Part shown: piece after piece, positions 18,849 through 27,251 of the stretch
Numbering within the stretch: the stretch's first letter is position 1
How the letters are laid out: each line of letters opens with the position of its first letter
Assembly: GCA_016215605.1 (NCBI GenBank)
Contig: JACRJB010000068.1
Location: 124,001-188,000 of the forward strand
Direction of reading: 5' to 3'
Source: Rhodopseudomonas palustris
Lineage (GTDB): Bacteria > Pseudomonadota > Alphaproteobacteria > Rhizobiales > Xanthobacteraceae
Length of the DNA stretch: 64,000 nucleotides
Notes under the pieces: generated by a model
Database searches by the model: none
Seen by the model: the letters and a program-made list of their open reading frames with translations, nothing else
Told to the model about the DNA's origin: nothing
Made by a program: the position numbers and the translations under genes

Positions 18849-19586
18849 TCAACGGCCGGAGAACACTGGCGCGCGCTTCCCCAGGAACGCGGCGATGCCT
18901 TCGCGGTAGTCGTCGGCGGTGTTGACGGCCTCGACCGTCGCGCGCGTGATCGCGGCGGCCTCCGACGGACCTTTCGGCAATGTCGCGCCGACGAAGTCCT
19001 TCATCAGCTTGACCACCAGCGGCGCATTGGCGGCGATCTGCGTGGCGAATTCACGCGCCACGGCGAGCTGATCGCCGGCCGGCACCACGCGGTTGACCAG
19101 TCCGACCTCGTAGGCGCGATGCGCGTCGATCGAGCCTCCGACCAGCAGCAGCTCCATCGCGATCTTGTGCGGGATCCGGGCGGCGAGGGAGGCGATCAGC
19201 CCGCCGCTGTAGCCGACCTTGGCTTCGGGATAGGAGAACACGGTGTCGTCGGCGGCGATCGCCAGATCGGCGAACTGCACCAGCACCAGCGCGCCGCCGA
19301 CGACGAGGCCATGGGTGGCCGCGATGATCGGCTTGTCGACAGGCACGCCGACGCTCGGCACCGCGCGCCAGAAATCATGCGGGATGTCCTTCAGATTGGC
19401 GCCGGCGCTGAATGCGCGATCGCCATTCGCGGCGAGAATGGCGACCTTGTCGTCTTCGGCGCTGAACCTCCGCCAAGCCTGGTTGAGGCCGTCGACGACC
19501 GAATGATCGATGACGTTGTACTTCTCCGGCCGATTGATGGTGATCTCGGCGATGCCATCGCGGGACTGATAGGTGACGCTCGACAT
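18849..19586 (-). CDS. Enoyl-CoA hydratase/isomerase family protein
   Basis: The 245-residue crotonase-fold enzyme has the oxyanion-hole strands FSAGANLKDI and the helix region VVGGALVLVQFADLAIAADDTVFSYPEAKVGYSGG. It would hydrate or isomerise an acyl-CoA in the catabolic route of this cluster. Glu143-region PEAKVG resembles the catalytic glutamate area of crotonases. It is 9 bases after the CoA ligase gene on the minus strand, so they are co-transcribed. Confidence 0.88.
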   Translation of the reverse strand: MSSVTYQSRDGIAEITINRPEKYNVIDHSVVDGLNQAWRRFSAEDDKVAILAANGDRAFSAGANLKDIPHDFWRAVPSVGVPVDKPIIAATHGLVVGGALVLVQFADLAIAADDTVFSYPEAKVGYSGGLIASLAARIPHKIAMELLLVGGSIDAHRAYEVGLVNRVVPAGDQLAVAREFATQIAANAPLVVKLMKDFVGATLPKGPSEAAAITRATVEAVNTADDYREGIAAFLGKRAPVFSGR

Positions 19587-19595
19587 GATTGGCTC

Positions 19596-20996
19596 TCAAT
19601 GTGGGGACGAAGCGGTGGCCGTCTTCTCGACGATTTCGATCAGTTTGGTCTTCTGCCCCGAGCGCGGCAGCGCGCCGTGCGGCAGGATGCTGACCTCGGG
19701 CCGGAAAGTCAGGAGTTCGCGGATGCGATGCTCGATCTCGTGCGCGAGCGCCGGCCAGGCGTCGGCCGGCAGATCTGCTGCGGCTTCGATTGCGAGGCGC
19801 AGTGGCGGCTCGACCTTCGGCGGCGGGGCGTCGAGCCTGATCCGCAACTCGCCTGAGACCCGTGGCCGGAATTGCAGCACGACGTTCTGGATCGCGACCG
19901 GATAGACCTTGACGCCCTTGATCGCGAGCATGTCGTCGACGCGGCCGACCACTTCCATCCGGGTGCCGAACACCCCGCAGCCGGGGCAGGGGCCGACATG
20001 GATCTTCAGGATATCGCCGGTGGCGTAGCGAAACGCCGGCGCGGCTTCGTATTCGAGGCCGGTGTGCAGCGCTTCGCCGACCGCGCCGTCGGTCAGTTCG
20101 ATCGGCGCCTTCGTGACCGGGTCGACCAGATCGTAACGGAAGCAGGTATCGTCGGTCAGGTAGTGCATGCCGTGATAGTCGTGACTGGCGCAGGACAGCG
20201 CGGCGTTGTGCCAGGCGCCGCCCATGAAATCGAACACCTCGGCGCCGAACTCTTCGCGCACGCGCTGACGGAAGGCGGGCAGGCCCGCGCCGGGTTCGCC
20301 GGCGCACAGCACCCGTTTGATCCCAAGCGCACCGACCGGTTTGCCGATCTCGCCGGGCGCACGTTCGATCAGCTGGCTCACCATCGACGGCGTTGCGAAC
20401 AGCGTGGTCGGGCGGGTGAATTCGATGTAGCGCAGGATCTTCGGCACGCCGGCTTCGGCACCGAGCGCCACCGGCCGTGCGCCGTAGGCTTCCAGCGCCT
20501 GCACATAGGTGACGCCGGCGAGCCACAGCGACAGGCCGAAGGCATGGAACGTGGTCTCGCCGGGCCTGATGCCGGCCTGCGCGAACAGTCGCCCCAGCGT
20601 GGCGTGCGAGAGGTCGAGATCGCGCTTGCTGAAGACGTAGAAGGTCGGCTGACCGGTGGTGCCGGAGGTGGCGGCGAGATGGATCGCCTGCTCCAGCGGC
20701 ACGGTCAGATGCAGCCCGAACGGATGGCCGTAGCGGGCCAGCGACTCTTCCTGCGACTGGCGATGGCTCGCTTTGTCGAGCATTGCCGGCAGCCGGCGAA
20801 AATCATCGAGCGTCTGGATGTCGTCCGGCGACGACACGCCCGCCGCAATCAGCCGCGGCCGGAAGTAATCCTCGTTGCTCCAGACATGCCGGATCTGGCG
20901 CTTCAATTTCTCGAAACGACGAACGCCAAGGGCGGCCTGGTATTCGGCGGGATCGCGGGTTTCGATGGCAAATGGATTGTGAGGATCGACTGTCAT
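19596..20996 (-). CDS. Phenylacetate-CoA ligase-like AMP-forming acyl-CoA ligase
   Basis: The 466-residue enzyme resembles PaaK: the ATP/AMP loop TSGTTGQPTFYVFS, the FDFMGGAWHNAAL adenylate motif region, TGDILKIHVGPCPGCG and the hinge GRVDDMLAIKGVKVYP. Such ligases activate aromatic or short acids as CoA esters using ATP. It leads the 19596-15807 part of the cluster. The acid cannot be stated; phenylacetate-type degradation genes are absent nearby, so annotation as phenylacetate-CoA ligase would be by similarity only. Confidence 0.87.
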   Translation of the reverse strand: MTVDPHNPFAIETRDPAEYQAALGVRRFEKLKRQIRHVWSNEDYFRPRLIAAGVSSPDDIQTLDDFRRLPAMLDKASHRQSQEESLARYGHPFGLHLTVPLEQAIHLAATSGTTGQPTFYVFSKRDLDLSHATLGRLFAQAGIRPGETTFHAFGLSLWLAGVTYVQALEAYGARPVALGAEAGVPKILRYIEFTRPTTLFATPSMVSQLIERAPGEIGKPVGALGIKRVLCAGEPGAGLPAFRQRVREEFGAEVFDFMGGAWHNAALSCASHDYHGMHYLTDDTCFRYDLVDPVTKAPIELTDGAVGEALHTGLEYEAAPAFRYATGDILKIHVGPCPGCGVFGTRMEVVGRVDDMLAIKGVKVYPVAIQNVVLQFRPRVSGELRIRLDAPPPKVEPPLRLAIEAAADLPADAWPALAHEIEHRIRELLTFRPEVSILPHGALPRSGQKTKLIEIVEKTATASSPH

Positions 20997-21035
20997 TCAG
21001 GTCTCGGCAATTGTTCTCGTCACGACGGGTGTCGG

Positions 21036-22538
21036 TCAGTCTTCGTGGAAAGCGACGTCGCGGGTCCGCCGCACGCTCGGCAGCACCAGGATGACCAGCA
21101 GCGCCACCGCCATCAGCAGCAGCGTCAGGCTGAGGCCGCGGGTGACGAACACGGTGGGGTCGCCGCGCGCCAGCAGCATCGCGCGGCGCAGATTCTCTTC
21201 CATCAGCGGGCCGAGCACGAAGCCGAGCAGCAGTGGTGCCGGCTCGCATTGCAGCTTGATAAACAGCCAGCCGAGCAAGCCGAAACCGACCGCAAAGGCG
21301 ACCTCGGTGGTGCTCTGGTTGACGCTGTAGATGCCGATGCAGCAGAACACCAGGATCGCCGGATACAGCACCTGATAGGGCACCCGCAGCAGCCGGATCC
21401 AGATTCCGATCAGCGGCAGATTCAGCAGAACCAGCATCAGATTGCCGATCCACATCGAGGCGATCAAGCCCCAGAACAGCTCCGGCTTTTCGGTCATCAC
21501 TTGCGGGCCGGGGACGATGCCGTGGATCATCATCGCGCCGACCATCAGCGCCATCACCGCGTTCGGCGGAATGCCGAGCGTCAGCAGCGGAATGAACGAG
21601 GTCTGCGCGCCGGCATTATTGGCGGATTCCGGGGCGGCGACGCCTTCGATCGCCCCCTGGCCGAACCGCGAGGGATCCTTCGCCAGCTTCTTTTCGATGG
21701 TGTAGGCGGCGAACGAACTGAGGATGGCGCCGCCGCCCGGCAGCACGCCCAGCACCGAGCCGAGAAAGGTGCCGCGCAGCACCGGCTTCCATGCGGCTTT
21801 GAAATCCGCCCGCGTCGGCCAGATGCCGCCGACCGACGTCGCGAAGATGTTGCGCTCGATGCCCTTCTCGAGGTTGTGGATGATCTCGGCGATGCCGAAC
21901 AACCCCATCGACACCACGACGAAGCCGAACCCGTCCGACAGTTCCGGGATGCCGAAGCTGTAGCGTTCGGTGCCGGAGTTGACGTCGGTCCCGATCAGCC
22001 CGAGCAACAGACCGAGCACGGTCATCGCCACCGCTTTCACCAGCGAGCCGTTGGCGAGCACCACGGCGGCGATCAGGCCCAGCACCATCAGTGAGAAGTA
22101 CTCGGCCGGGCCGAACTTCAACGCCAGGGTGGCCAGCGGATCGGCGAGAGCGGCGATAAGAAGCGTCGCAACGGTGCCGGCGAAGAACGAACCGAGCGCG
22201 GCGATTCCGAGCGCAGCGCCGGCGCGGCCTTTGCGCGCCATCGCATGGCCGTCGAGGCAGGTGACGACCGACGAGGATTCGCCGGGCAAATTGACCAGGA
22301 TCGCCGAGGTCGAGCCGCCATATTGTGCGCCGTAGTAGATGCCGGCGAGCATGATCAGCGCCGACAGCGGCGGTTGCCCGTAGGTCACCGGCAACAGCAT
22401 CGCGATGGTCGCGACCGGGCCGATCCCGGGGAGCACGCCGACCAGCGTGCCGAGCGTGACGCCGATCAGGCAATAGCCGAGATTGGTGAGTGACAGCGCG
22501 GCTTCGAAGCCGTGGCCGAGTTGACTGAACAGCTCCAT
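21036..22538 (-). CDS. tctA: Tripartite tricarboxylate-type transporter large membrane subunit (TctA)
   Basis: The 500-residue, about 12-helix membrane protein shows TctA hallmarks: GTLVGVLPGIGPVATIAMLLP, IYYGAQYGGSTSAILVNLPGE and SVLGVLPGGGAILSSFAAYTIEKK. With TctB and TctC it drives secondary import of carboxylates. Its ATG overlaps the last base of the tctB stop. Confidence 0.95.
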   Translation of the reverse strand: MELFSQLGHGFEAALSLTNLGYCLIGVTLGTLVGVLPGIGPVATIAMLLPVTYGQPPLSALIMLAGIYYGAQYGGSTSAILVNLPGESSSVVTCLDGHAMARKGRAGAALGIAALGSFFAGTVATLLIAALADPLATLALKFGPAEYFSLMVLGLIAAVVLANGSLVKAVAMTVLGLLLGLIGTDVNSGTERYSFGIPELSDGFGFVVVSMGLFGIAEIIHNLEKGIERNIFATSVGGIWPTRADFKAAWKPVLRGTFLGSVLGVLPGGGAILSSFAAYTIEKKLAKDPSRFGQGAIEGVAAPESANNAGAQTSFIPLLTLGIPPNAVMALMVGAMMIHGIVPGPQVMTEKPELFWGLIASMWIGNLMLVLLNLPLIGIWIRLLRVPYQVLYPAILVFCCIGIYSVNQSTTEVAFAVGFGLLGWLFIKLQCEPAPLLLGFVLGPLMEENLRRAMLLARGDPTVFVTRGLSLTLLLMAVALLVILVLPSVRRTRDVAFHED

Positions 22539-23014
22539 CAGAACGGCGTGACCCTGAACGGCAACCGCAGCCCGTAAGCGAAGATACCGACCGACATCGC
22601 CGACAGGGCAATGCCGGACGCCAGCACGGCGGGCCAACGCGACTCGCGGTTCGCGAGGCTGCTCACGGCCACGACTCCGAACGTGGCGAGTGCCAGCCCG
22701 ACAGATTCGATCGCCACGGCAAACAGAAGAACGCTGGCGGAGATCAGCAGCGCCGGACGAAGACTCGACCAGGTGAACGGCGCGCCGGTCGTCGGTGCGT
22801 CGTCGATCGGCCGGCGGCGTAGTGCGCTGATTCCGATCAGCACGCCGATGCAGGACAGGATCAGACCGAGCAGGACCGGGAAATATCCCGGTCCCATCCG
22901 CATCGCCGTCCCCAACGGGTAGTGGAGAGCGATGAGTGAAAACGAAATCCCGAACAGAAGGAATGCCGCGCCAGCGATGAACTCGCGCTGGTCGAGACTG
23001 CGCCGAAATGACAT
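22538..23014 (-). CDS. tctB: Tripartite tricarboxylate-type transporter small membrane subunit (TctB)
   Basis: The 158-residue protein has four hydrophobic helices and the TctB-type GPGYFPVLLGLILSCIGVL motif. It is the partner of TctA encoded directly downstream. It heads the minus-strand cluster that runs to 15807; the promoter should lie in the 592-base gap that follows. Confidence 0.9.
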   Translation of the reverse strand: MSFRRSLDQREFIAGAAFLLFGISFSLIALHYPLGTAMRMGPGYFPVLLGLILSCIGVLIGISALRRRPIDDAPTTGAPFTWSSLRPALLISASVLLFAVAIESVGLALATFGVVAVSSLANRESRWPAVLASGIALSAMSVGIFAYGLRLPFRVTPF

Positions 23015-23606
23015 TGTTACTCCTGAGACGAGCGCCGATGTGATCCGTCGCGAGCGTCGACGTCGAAGACGGCGTGCGCGGACCGGTCCGGGAAGCCATG
23101 CAATCTCTCTCCAAAATACCGACCCGGCAATGAAATGCTTTTACAAATGCAGACGGCGATGGAGAGGAATACGATCGCGCTGCGGCGTAGTCCTAGAAGA
23201 ACTTCGCGCGGACTGCGCGTGATGCAGTAGAGATGAGCGCCGGGACATCGGCGCTCATGGGCGCTCCGCTTCGGCGCCTACGATCCTGTCGATCGTGCAT
23301 TGGCGGCCGACTATTCAGCCGTGTCCATTGCAAGCCGATTCGTGTGGCGAAGGTAGATCGGCGCGCTCTTCCATCTCTCGACGTGACTACAAAACAGGCG
23401 GACGATAGCGTTTGGCCATGTTGTTAGTTCGGCGCGGTGGTCGCGTTCTCAATCCCGTCGAACATTTGAAACGCGGTTTCATTGACCGTACCTTCGCCTC
23501 TTCGCAATATTGTGCGTGCTTGCAGCAGGACGATCGCGGCGCTGATGGCGTCACGACTGCGACGATCATCGATCATCGCCGGCAAGTCGATCGAATTGGA
23601 GACATC
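23015..23606. other. Divergent intergenic region with a possible operator
   Basis: The gap separates tctB (leftward) from the TAT-exported binding protein (rightward). A short inverted repeat TGAAAC-GCG-GTTTCA sits at 23467-23481, 125 bases before the rightward ATG. No sigma-54 site with correct spacing and no gene are seen. Confidence 0.5.
23467..23481. promoter_or_regulatory. Inverted repeat, candidate operator
   Basis: TGAAAC (23467-23472) and GTTTCA (23476-23481) are perfect six-base arms with a GCG centre, upstream of the ABC importer operon at 23607. Regulator unknown. Confidence 0.35.
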
Positions 23607-24698
23607 ATGAGAGATCAAAACGATCACGCGCTGAGCCGTCGCAAATTGCTGCTCGGTGCGGCAGCGACGTCGGTGGCGCTGCCGGCTGGCCTGTTCGGCG
23701 CGCAGGCGCTGCCCGGACGTCCCGCTCCTTATGATTTCGCCGATGCCCCGATCTGCCGCGCGTCCGCAGAGGGGGCCGCGCCGGTGCTGACGGGAGCGCC
23801 GCGCAAGCTGAAGTTTTCCTGGAACGCCAACGCGGTGTGCTCGGTGCAGGTGCCGGTCGCGATCGACTACGGCTTCTTCCAGAAACAGAATCTCGACGTC
23901 GAGCTGGTGAATTTTTCCGGTTCGACCGATCAGTTGCTCGAGGCGATCGCGACCGGCAAGAGCGACGGCGGCGTCGGTATGGCGCTGCGCTGGCTGAAGC
24001 CGCTGGAGCAGGGCTTCGACGTCAAGATCGTCGCCGGCACCCACGGCGGATGTCTGCGCGCGTTGGCGCCGACGAAGTCGGGCATCAAGACGCTGACCGA
24101 CCTCAAGGGCAAGATCGTCGCGACCGCAGACCTCACCAGCCCCGACAAGAACTTCTTCTCGATCCAGCTCGCCAAGGCCGGCATCGATCCGGTCAAGGAT
24201 GTCGAGTGGCGGCAGTATCCGGGCAATCTGGTGCGACTCGCCGTCGAGAAGGGCGAGGTGCATGCGCTGACCGGATCTGATCCGCTGACCTATGCGTGGC
24301 TCAAGGACGGCGAATTCACCGAGATCGGATCCAACCTCAACGGCATCTATGCCAACGTCAGTTGCTGTGTCGTCGGCGCGCGCGCCAGCCTGATCCGCGA
24401 TGAGCCGCTGGTCGCGCGGGCGCTGACGCAGGGTCTGCTCGATGCGGCGCAGTTCTGCGCGAAGAATCCCGAGAAGGCGGCAAAGTCGTTCCTGCCCTTC
24501 GCGCCGAAGACGGTCACCGAAGAGGATCTGGTGGAGCTGATCCGCTACCATACCCACGATCATCATCCGACCGGCGCGCAGTTGAAGAACGAGCTGAAGC
24601 TCTATGCCGACGACCTCAAAGTGGTCTCGGTGATCAAGCAGTCGACCGACACCACCAAGTTCGCGGACAGAATCTATGCCGACGTATTCCGCGTCTGA
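23607..24698 (+). CDS. TAT-exported NrtA/SsuA-like ABC substrate-binding protein (copy 1)
   Basis: The 363-residue protein begins with a twin-arginine signal (SRRKLLLGAAATSVALPAGLF). It belongs to the NMT1/nitrate-sulfonate-taurine binding class (FFQKQNLDVEL, AIATGKSDGGVGMALRWL). TAT export suggests folding or ligand/metal loading in the cytoplasm. Residues shared with the paralogue at 60277 are WLKPLEQGFDVK, an HGGC motif (146-149), a CC pair (253-254) and a His-rich stretch (HTHDHH, 315-320). These are unusual for nitrate or sulfonate binders and suggest a metal, thiol or sulfur ligand. The ATG has TTGGAG upstream. The permease gene overlaps its last 23 bases. Confidence 0.85.
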   Translation: MRDQNDHALSRRKLLLGAAATSVALPAGLFGAQALPGRPAPYDFADAPICRASAEGAAPVLTGAPRKLKFSWNANAVCSVQVPVAIDYGFFQKQNLDVELVNFSGSTDQLLEAIATGKSDGGVGMALRWLKPLEQGFDVKIVAGTHGGCLRALAPTKSGIKTLTDLKGKIVATADLTSPDKNFFSIQLAKAGIDPVKDVEWRQYPGNLVRLAVEKGEVHALTGSDPLTYAWLKDGEFTEIGSNLNGIYANVSCCVVGARASLIRDEPLVARALTQGLLDAAQFCAKNPEKAAKSFLPFAPKTVTEEDLVELIRYHTHDHHPTGAQLKNELKLYADDLKVVSVIKQSTDTTKFADRIYADVFRV

Positions 24699-25704
24699 GA
24701 CGCTCGATCTGCCGGTCGCTTCGTCGGAGAGGGCGGGGCTCTCCACGTTTCTCCGCGGCTTGCGCGGACGTGTCGTCGGGTTCGCTGCGAGCGCGGTTTG
24801 GCTGGTGTTCGGCCTGTCGTGCTGGTGGCGAGAGGATCTCGGCGACTGGTCGCGCACCAACGAGGTGGCGATCGGCGCATTGCTGATCGCCGGCGTGCTG
24901 CTCGCCGCTTCGATCGCCGGGTTCTGGTCGGAGCGGGTGGGCGAGATCGTGCGCAACCGTGCGCCCTGGCTGGTGCTGCTCGGTGCGTTGTTTTCGGTGT
25001 GGGAAGTCGCCACCGCCAAGCTCGGCTGGCTGCCACTGCCGTTCTTTCCGCCGCCGCAGGCGATCGTCGAGGTCTTCACCGACGATCTGCCAAAGCTGCT
25101 CGACAGCGTTATCTCCTCGATCAAGCTGCAACTCGGCGGCTACGCGATCGGCGCGGGACTCGGATTCATCACCGGTGTGTCGATCGGCTGGTCGCGTGCG
25201 GTCGGCTACTGGGTGCACCCGCTGCTGCGGTTCATCGGGCCGCTGCCGGCGACCGCGTGGTTGCCGATCGCGTTCTTCGCGTTTCCGTCGAGCTGGAGCG
25301 CCTCGACCTTCCTGATCGCGCTCGCGACCGGGTTTCCGGTGACGGTGCTGACCTGGTCCGGAGTGGCAAGCGTCAGCAACGCGTATTACGACGTCGCGCG
25401 CACGCTCGGCGCCAAGCCCTCGTTCCTGGTGTTCAAGGTCGCAATTCCCGCCGCGCTTCCGCATGTGTTCGTCGGCCTGTTCATGGGGCTCGGCGCGTCC
25501 TTCGCGGTGCTGGTGGTCGCGGAGATGATGGGCGTCAAATCCGGGCTCGGCTGGTATCTGCAATGGGCGCAGGGCTGGGCGTCCTATTCCAACATGTACG
25601 CGGCGCTGCTGGTGATGTCTCTGCTGTGCTCGGGTGCGATCACGCTGTTGTTCAAGGTGCGGGATCGCTTGCTGATCTGGCAGAAGGGCGTCGTCAAATG
25701 GTGA
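24676..25704 (+). CDS. ABC importer permease, SsuC/TauC family, with extra N-terminal helices (copy 1)
   Basis: The 342-residue permease is longer than SsuC/NrtB (about 260) because of two extra hydrophobic segments near 33-50 and 64-85. The core holds PLLRFIGPLPATAWLPIAF and the EAA loop YYDVARTLGAKPSFLVFKVAIPAALP. It works with the neighbouring binding protein and ATPase. The paralogue at 61319 has the same long N-terminus. Confidence 0.88.
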   Translation: MPTYSASETLDLPVASSERAGLSTFLRGLRGRVVGFAASAVWLVFGLSCWWREDLGDWSRTNEVAIGALLIAGVLLAASIAGFWSERVGEIVRNRAPWLVLLGALFSVWEVATAKLGWLPLPFFPPPQAIVEVFTDDLPKLLDSVISSIKLQLGGYAIGAGLGFITGVSIGWSRAVGYWVHPLLRFIGPLPATAWLPIAFFAFPSSWSASTFLIALATGFPVTVLTWSGVASVSNAYYDVARTLGAKPSFLVFKVAIPAALPHVFVGLFMGLGASFAVLVVAEMMGVKSGLGWYLQWAQGWASYSNMYAALLVMSLLCSGAITLLFKVRDRLLIWQKGVVKW

Positions 25705-26492
25705 GCGCGCTGGCGTTGAAACAGGAGGCGCCGCTCGCCGGCGCCGCGCTCGACGTCGATGACGTCAGCCATCATTTCGACATCGACGGCAAGGTGCTGC
25801 CGGTGCTCGACCATGTCACGCTGAACGCCAAGCCCGGCGCGTTCGTCGCGCTGCTCGGTCCCTCCGGCTGCGGCAAGTCCACGCTGCTGCGGCTCGTTGC
25901 CGGGCTCGAGCCGCCGCGCTCCGGCCGGCTGCTGGAGGACGGCCGCGTCATCACCGGCCCGCATCCGTCGCGGGTGGTGGTGTTCCAGGACCCGACGCTG
26001 TTTCCGTGGCGCACGGTGTGGAAGAACGTCGCGCTCGGCCTCGAAGCGCAGGGCATCATCAAAAGCGAGCGGCACCGCGTCGATGCGGCGCTCGAGCTGG
26101 TCGGCCTCAGCAGCTTCGCCAACGCCTATCCGCATCAATTGTCCGGCGGCATGGCGCAGCGCGTGTCGCTGGCGCGGGCGCTGGTCAACGATCCGCAGAT
26201 CCTGATTCTCGACGAGCCGCTCGGCAAGCTCGACTCGCTGACGCGACTGAGCATGCAGACCGAAATCGTGTCGCTGTGGCAGCGCAACGGCTTCACCACG
26301 CTGCTGGTGACGCACGACGTCGAGGAGGCGCTGTTTCTGGCGCAACGCGTCGTCGTGTTCAGCGACCGGCCGGCCCGGATCAAGGCCGACATCGCGGTCG
26401 ATCGGCCGTATCCGCGCCGGCGCGGCGATCCCCGTCTCGCTGAGCTGCGCCACGACATTCTCGGACTGCTCGGACTGGATGCGACATGGTGA
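25698..26492 (+). CDS. ABC importer ATPase, SsuB/TauB family (copy 1)
   Basis: The 264-residue ATPase has Walker A GPSGCGKST, Q-loop FQDPTLFPW, signature LSGGMAQRV, Walker B ILILDEPLGKLD and LVTHDVEEALFL. The C-terminal extension DRPARIKADI is typical for nitrate/sulfonate/taurine importers. Its ATG overlaps the permease stop, and its end overlaps the DUF1847 gene. Confidence 0.92.
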   Translation: MVSALALKQEAPLAGAALDVDDVSHHFDIDGKVLPVLDHVTLNAKPGAFVALLGPSGCGKSTLLRLVAGLEPPRSGRLLEDGRVITGPHPSRVVVFQDPTLFPWRTVWKNVALGLEAQGIIKSERHRVDAALELVGLSSFANAYPHQLSGGMAQRVSLARALVNDPQILILDEPLGKLDSLTRLSMQTEIVSLWQRNGFTTLLVTHDVEEALFLAQRVVVFSDRPARIKADIAVDRPYPRRRGDPRLAELRHDILGLLGLDATW

Positions 26493-27154
26493 AGAAGAGC
26501 GTCGCGGAGCTGTCCTGCGCGGATTGCGGCCCGCTGAACTGCCATCGACGAGACCAGAAATTTCCAAAATTCTGTCTCACCGAAGCGGTCGACACCGATC
26601 TGCTGAACGAAACCCTCGAACTCTACACCGGCGACGGCCTCGACGGGCGGATCGCGCATGCCGCGGCCGAGGTCGAGGGGCTGTATTACGGCAAGCTGTC
26701 GCGGGTCGAGGAGACGGTCGCGTTCGCGCGTCGGATCGGTGCGCAGAAGATCGGCGTGGCGAGCTGCGTCGGGTTGATGCCGGAGGCCAAGATCTTCGTC
26801 AAAGTGCTCGAACGCGCCGGCTTCAGGCCCTACACCGTCGCTTGCAAGCTCGGCTCGGTTGACAAGACCGCGATCGGCATTCCCGAGGAGCTGAAGATCA
26901 AGAGCGGCAGCTTCGAGGGAATGTGCAATCCGGCGTTGCAGGCCAAGGCGCTGAACGCCGTCAACACCGACCTCAACGTGATGATCGGCCTGTGCGTCGG
27001 CCACGACTCGCTGTTCTATCGCTATTCGAAAGCGCCGGTGACGACGCTGGTGGTCAAGGACAGGGTGCTCGGCCACAATCCCGTCGCGGCGCTTTACACC
27101 GCCGAGACCTATTGCTCCCGGCTGCAGGATGCCGAACGGCTGCAGGCGCTCTGA
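26486..27154 (+). CDS. DUF1847 cysteine-rich putative metal-binding protein
   Basis: The 222-residue soluble protein has the DUF1847 pattern: a cysteine cluster CADCGPLNC at 10-18, then ASCVGLMPEAK, CKLGSVDKTAIGI, EGMCNPALQAK and IGLCVGHDSLF. The regularly placed cysteines suggest metal or cluster binding; the activity of the family is not known to me. It overlaps the ATPase stop by seven bases, so it belongs to the importer operon and may process or store what is imported. Confidence 0.85.
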   Translation: MVKKSVAELSCADCGPLNCHRRDQKFPKFCLTEAVDTDLLNETLELYTGDGLDGRIAHAAAEVEGLYYGKLSRVEETVAFARRIGAQKIGVASCVGLMPEAKIFVKVLERAGFRPYTVACKLGSVDKTAIGIPEELKIKSGSFEGMCNPALQAKALNAVNTDLNVMIGLCVGHDSLFYRYSKAPVTTLVVKDRVLGHNPVAALYTAETYCSRLQDAERLQAL

Positions 27155-27251
27155 GGCGCCTGCAGCCGAAGCGGCGCCGCTCGATCTCTTTCCCTTGGTC
27201 GGCATTGGCGATATCCGTAGCACCGTCGCATTCACCGCTCAGGATTGACGC

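Noticed and set aside
23412..23606. Upstream extension of the importer copy 1 binding protein
   Set aside because: The extension has no secretory character and would bury the twin-arginine signal that starts at 23607.
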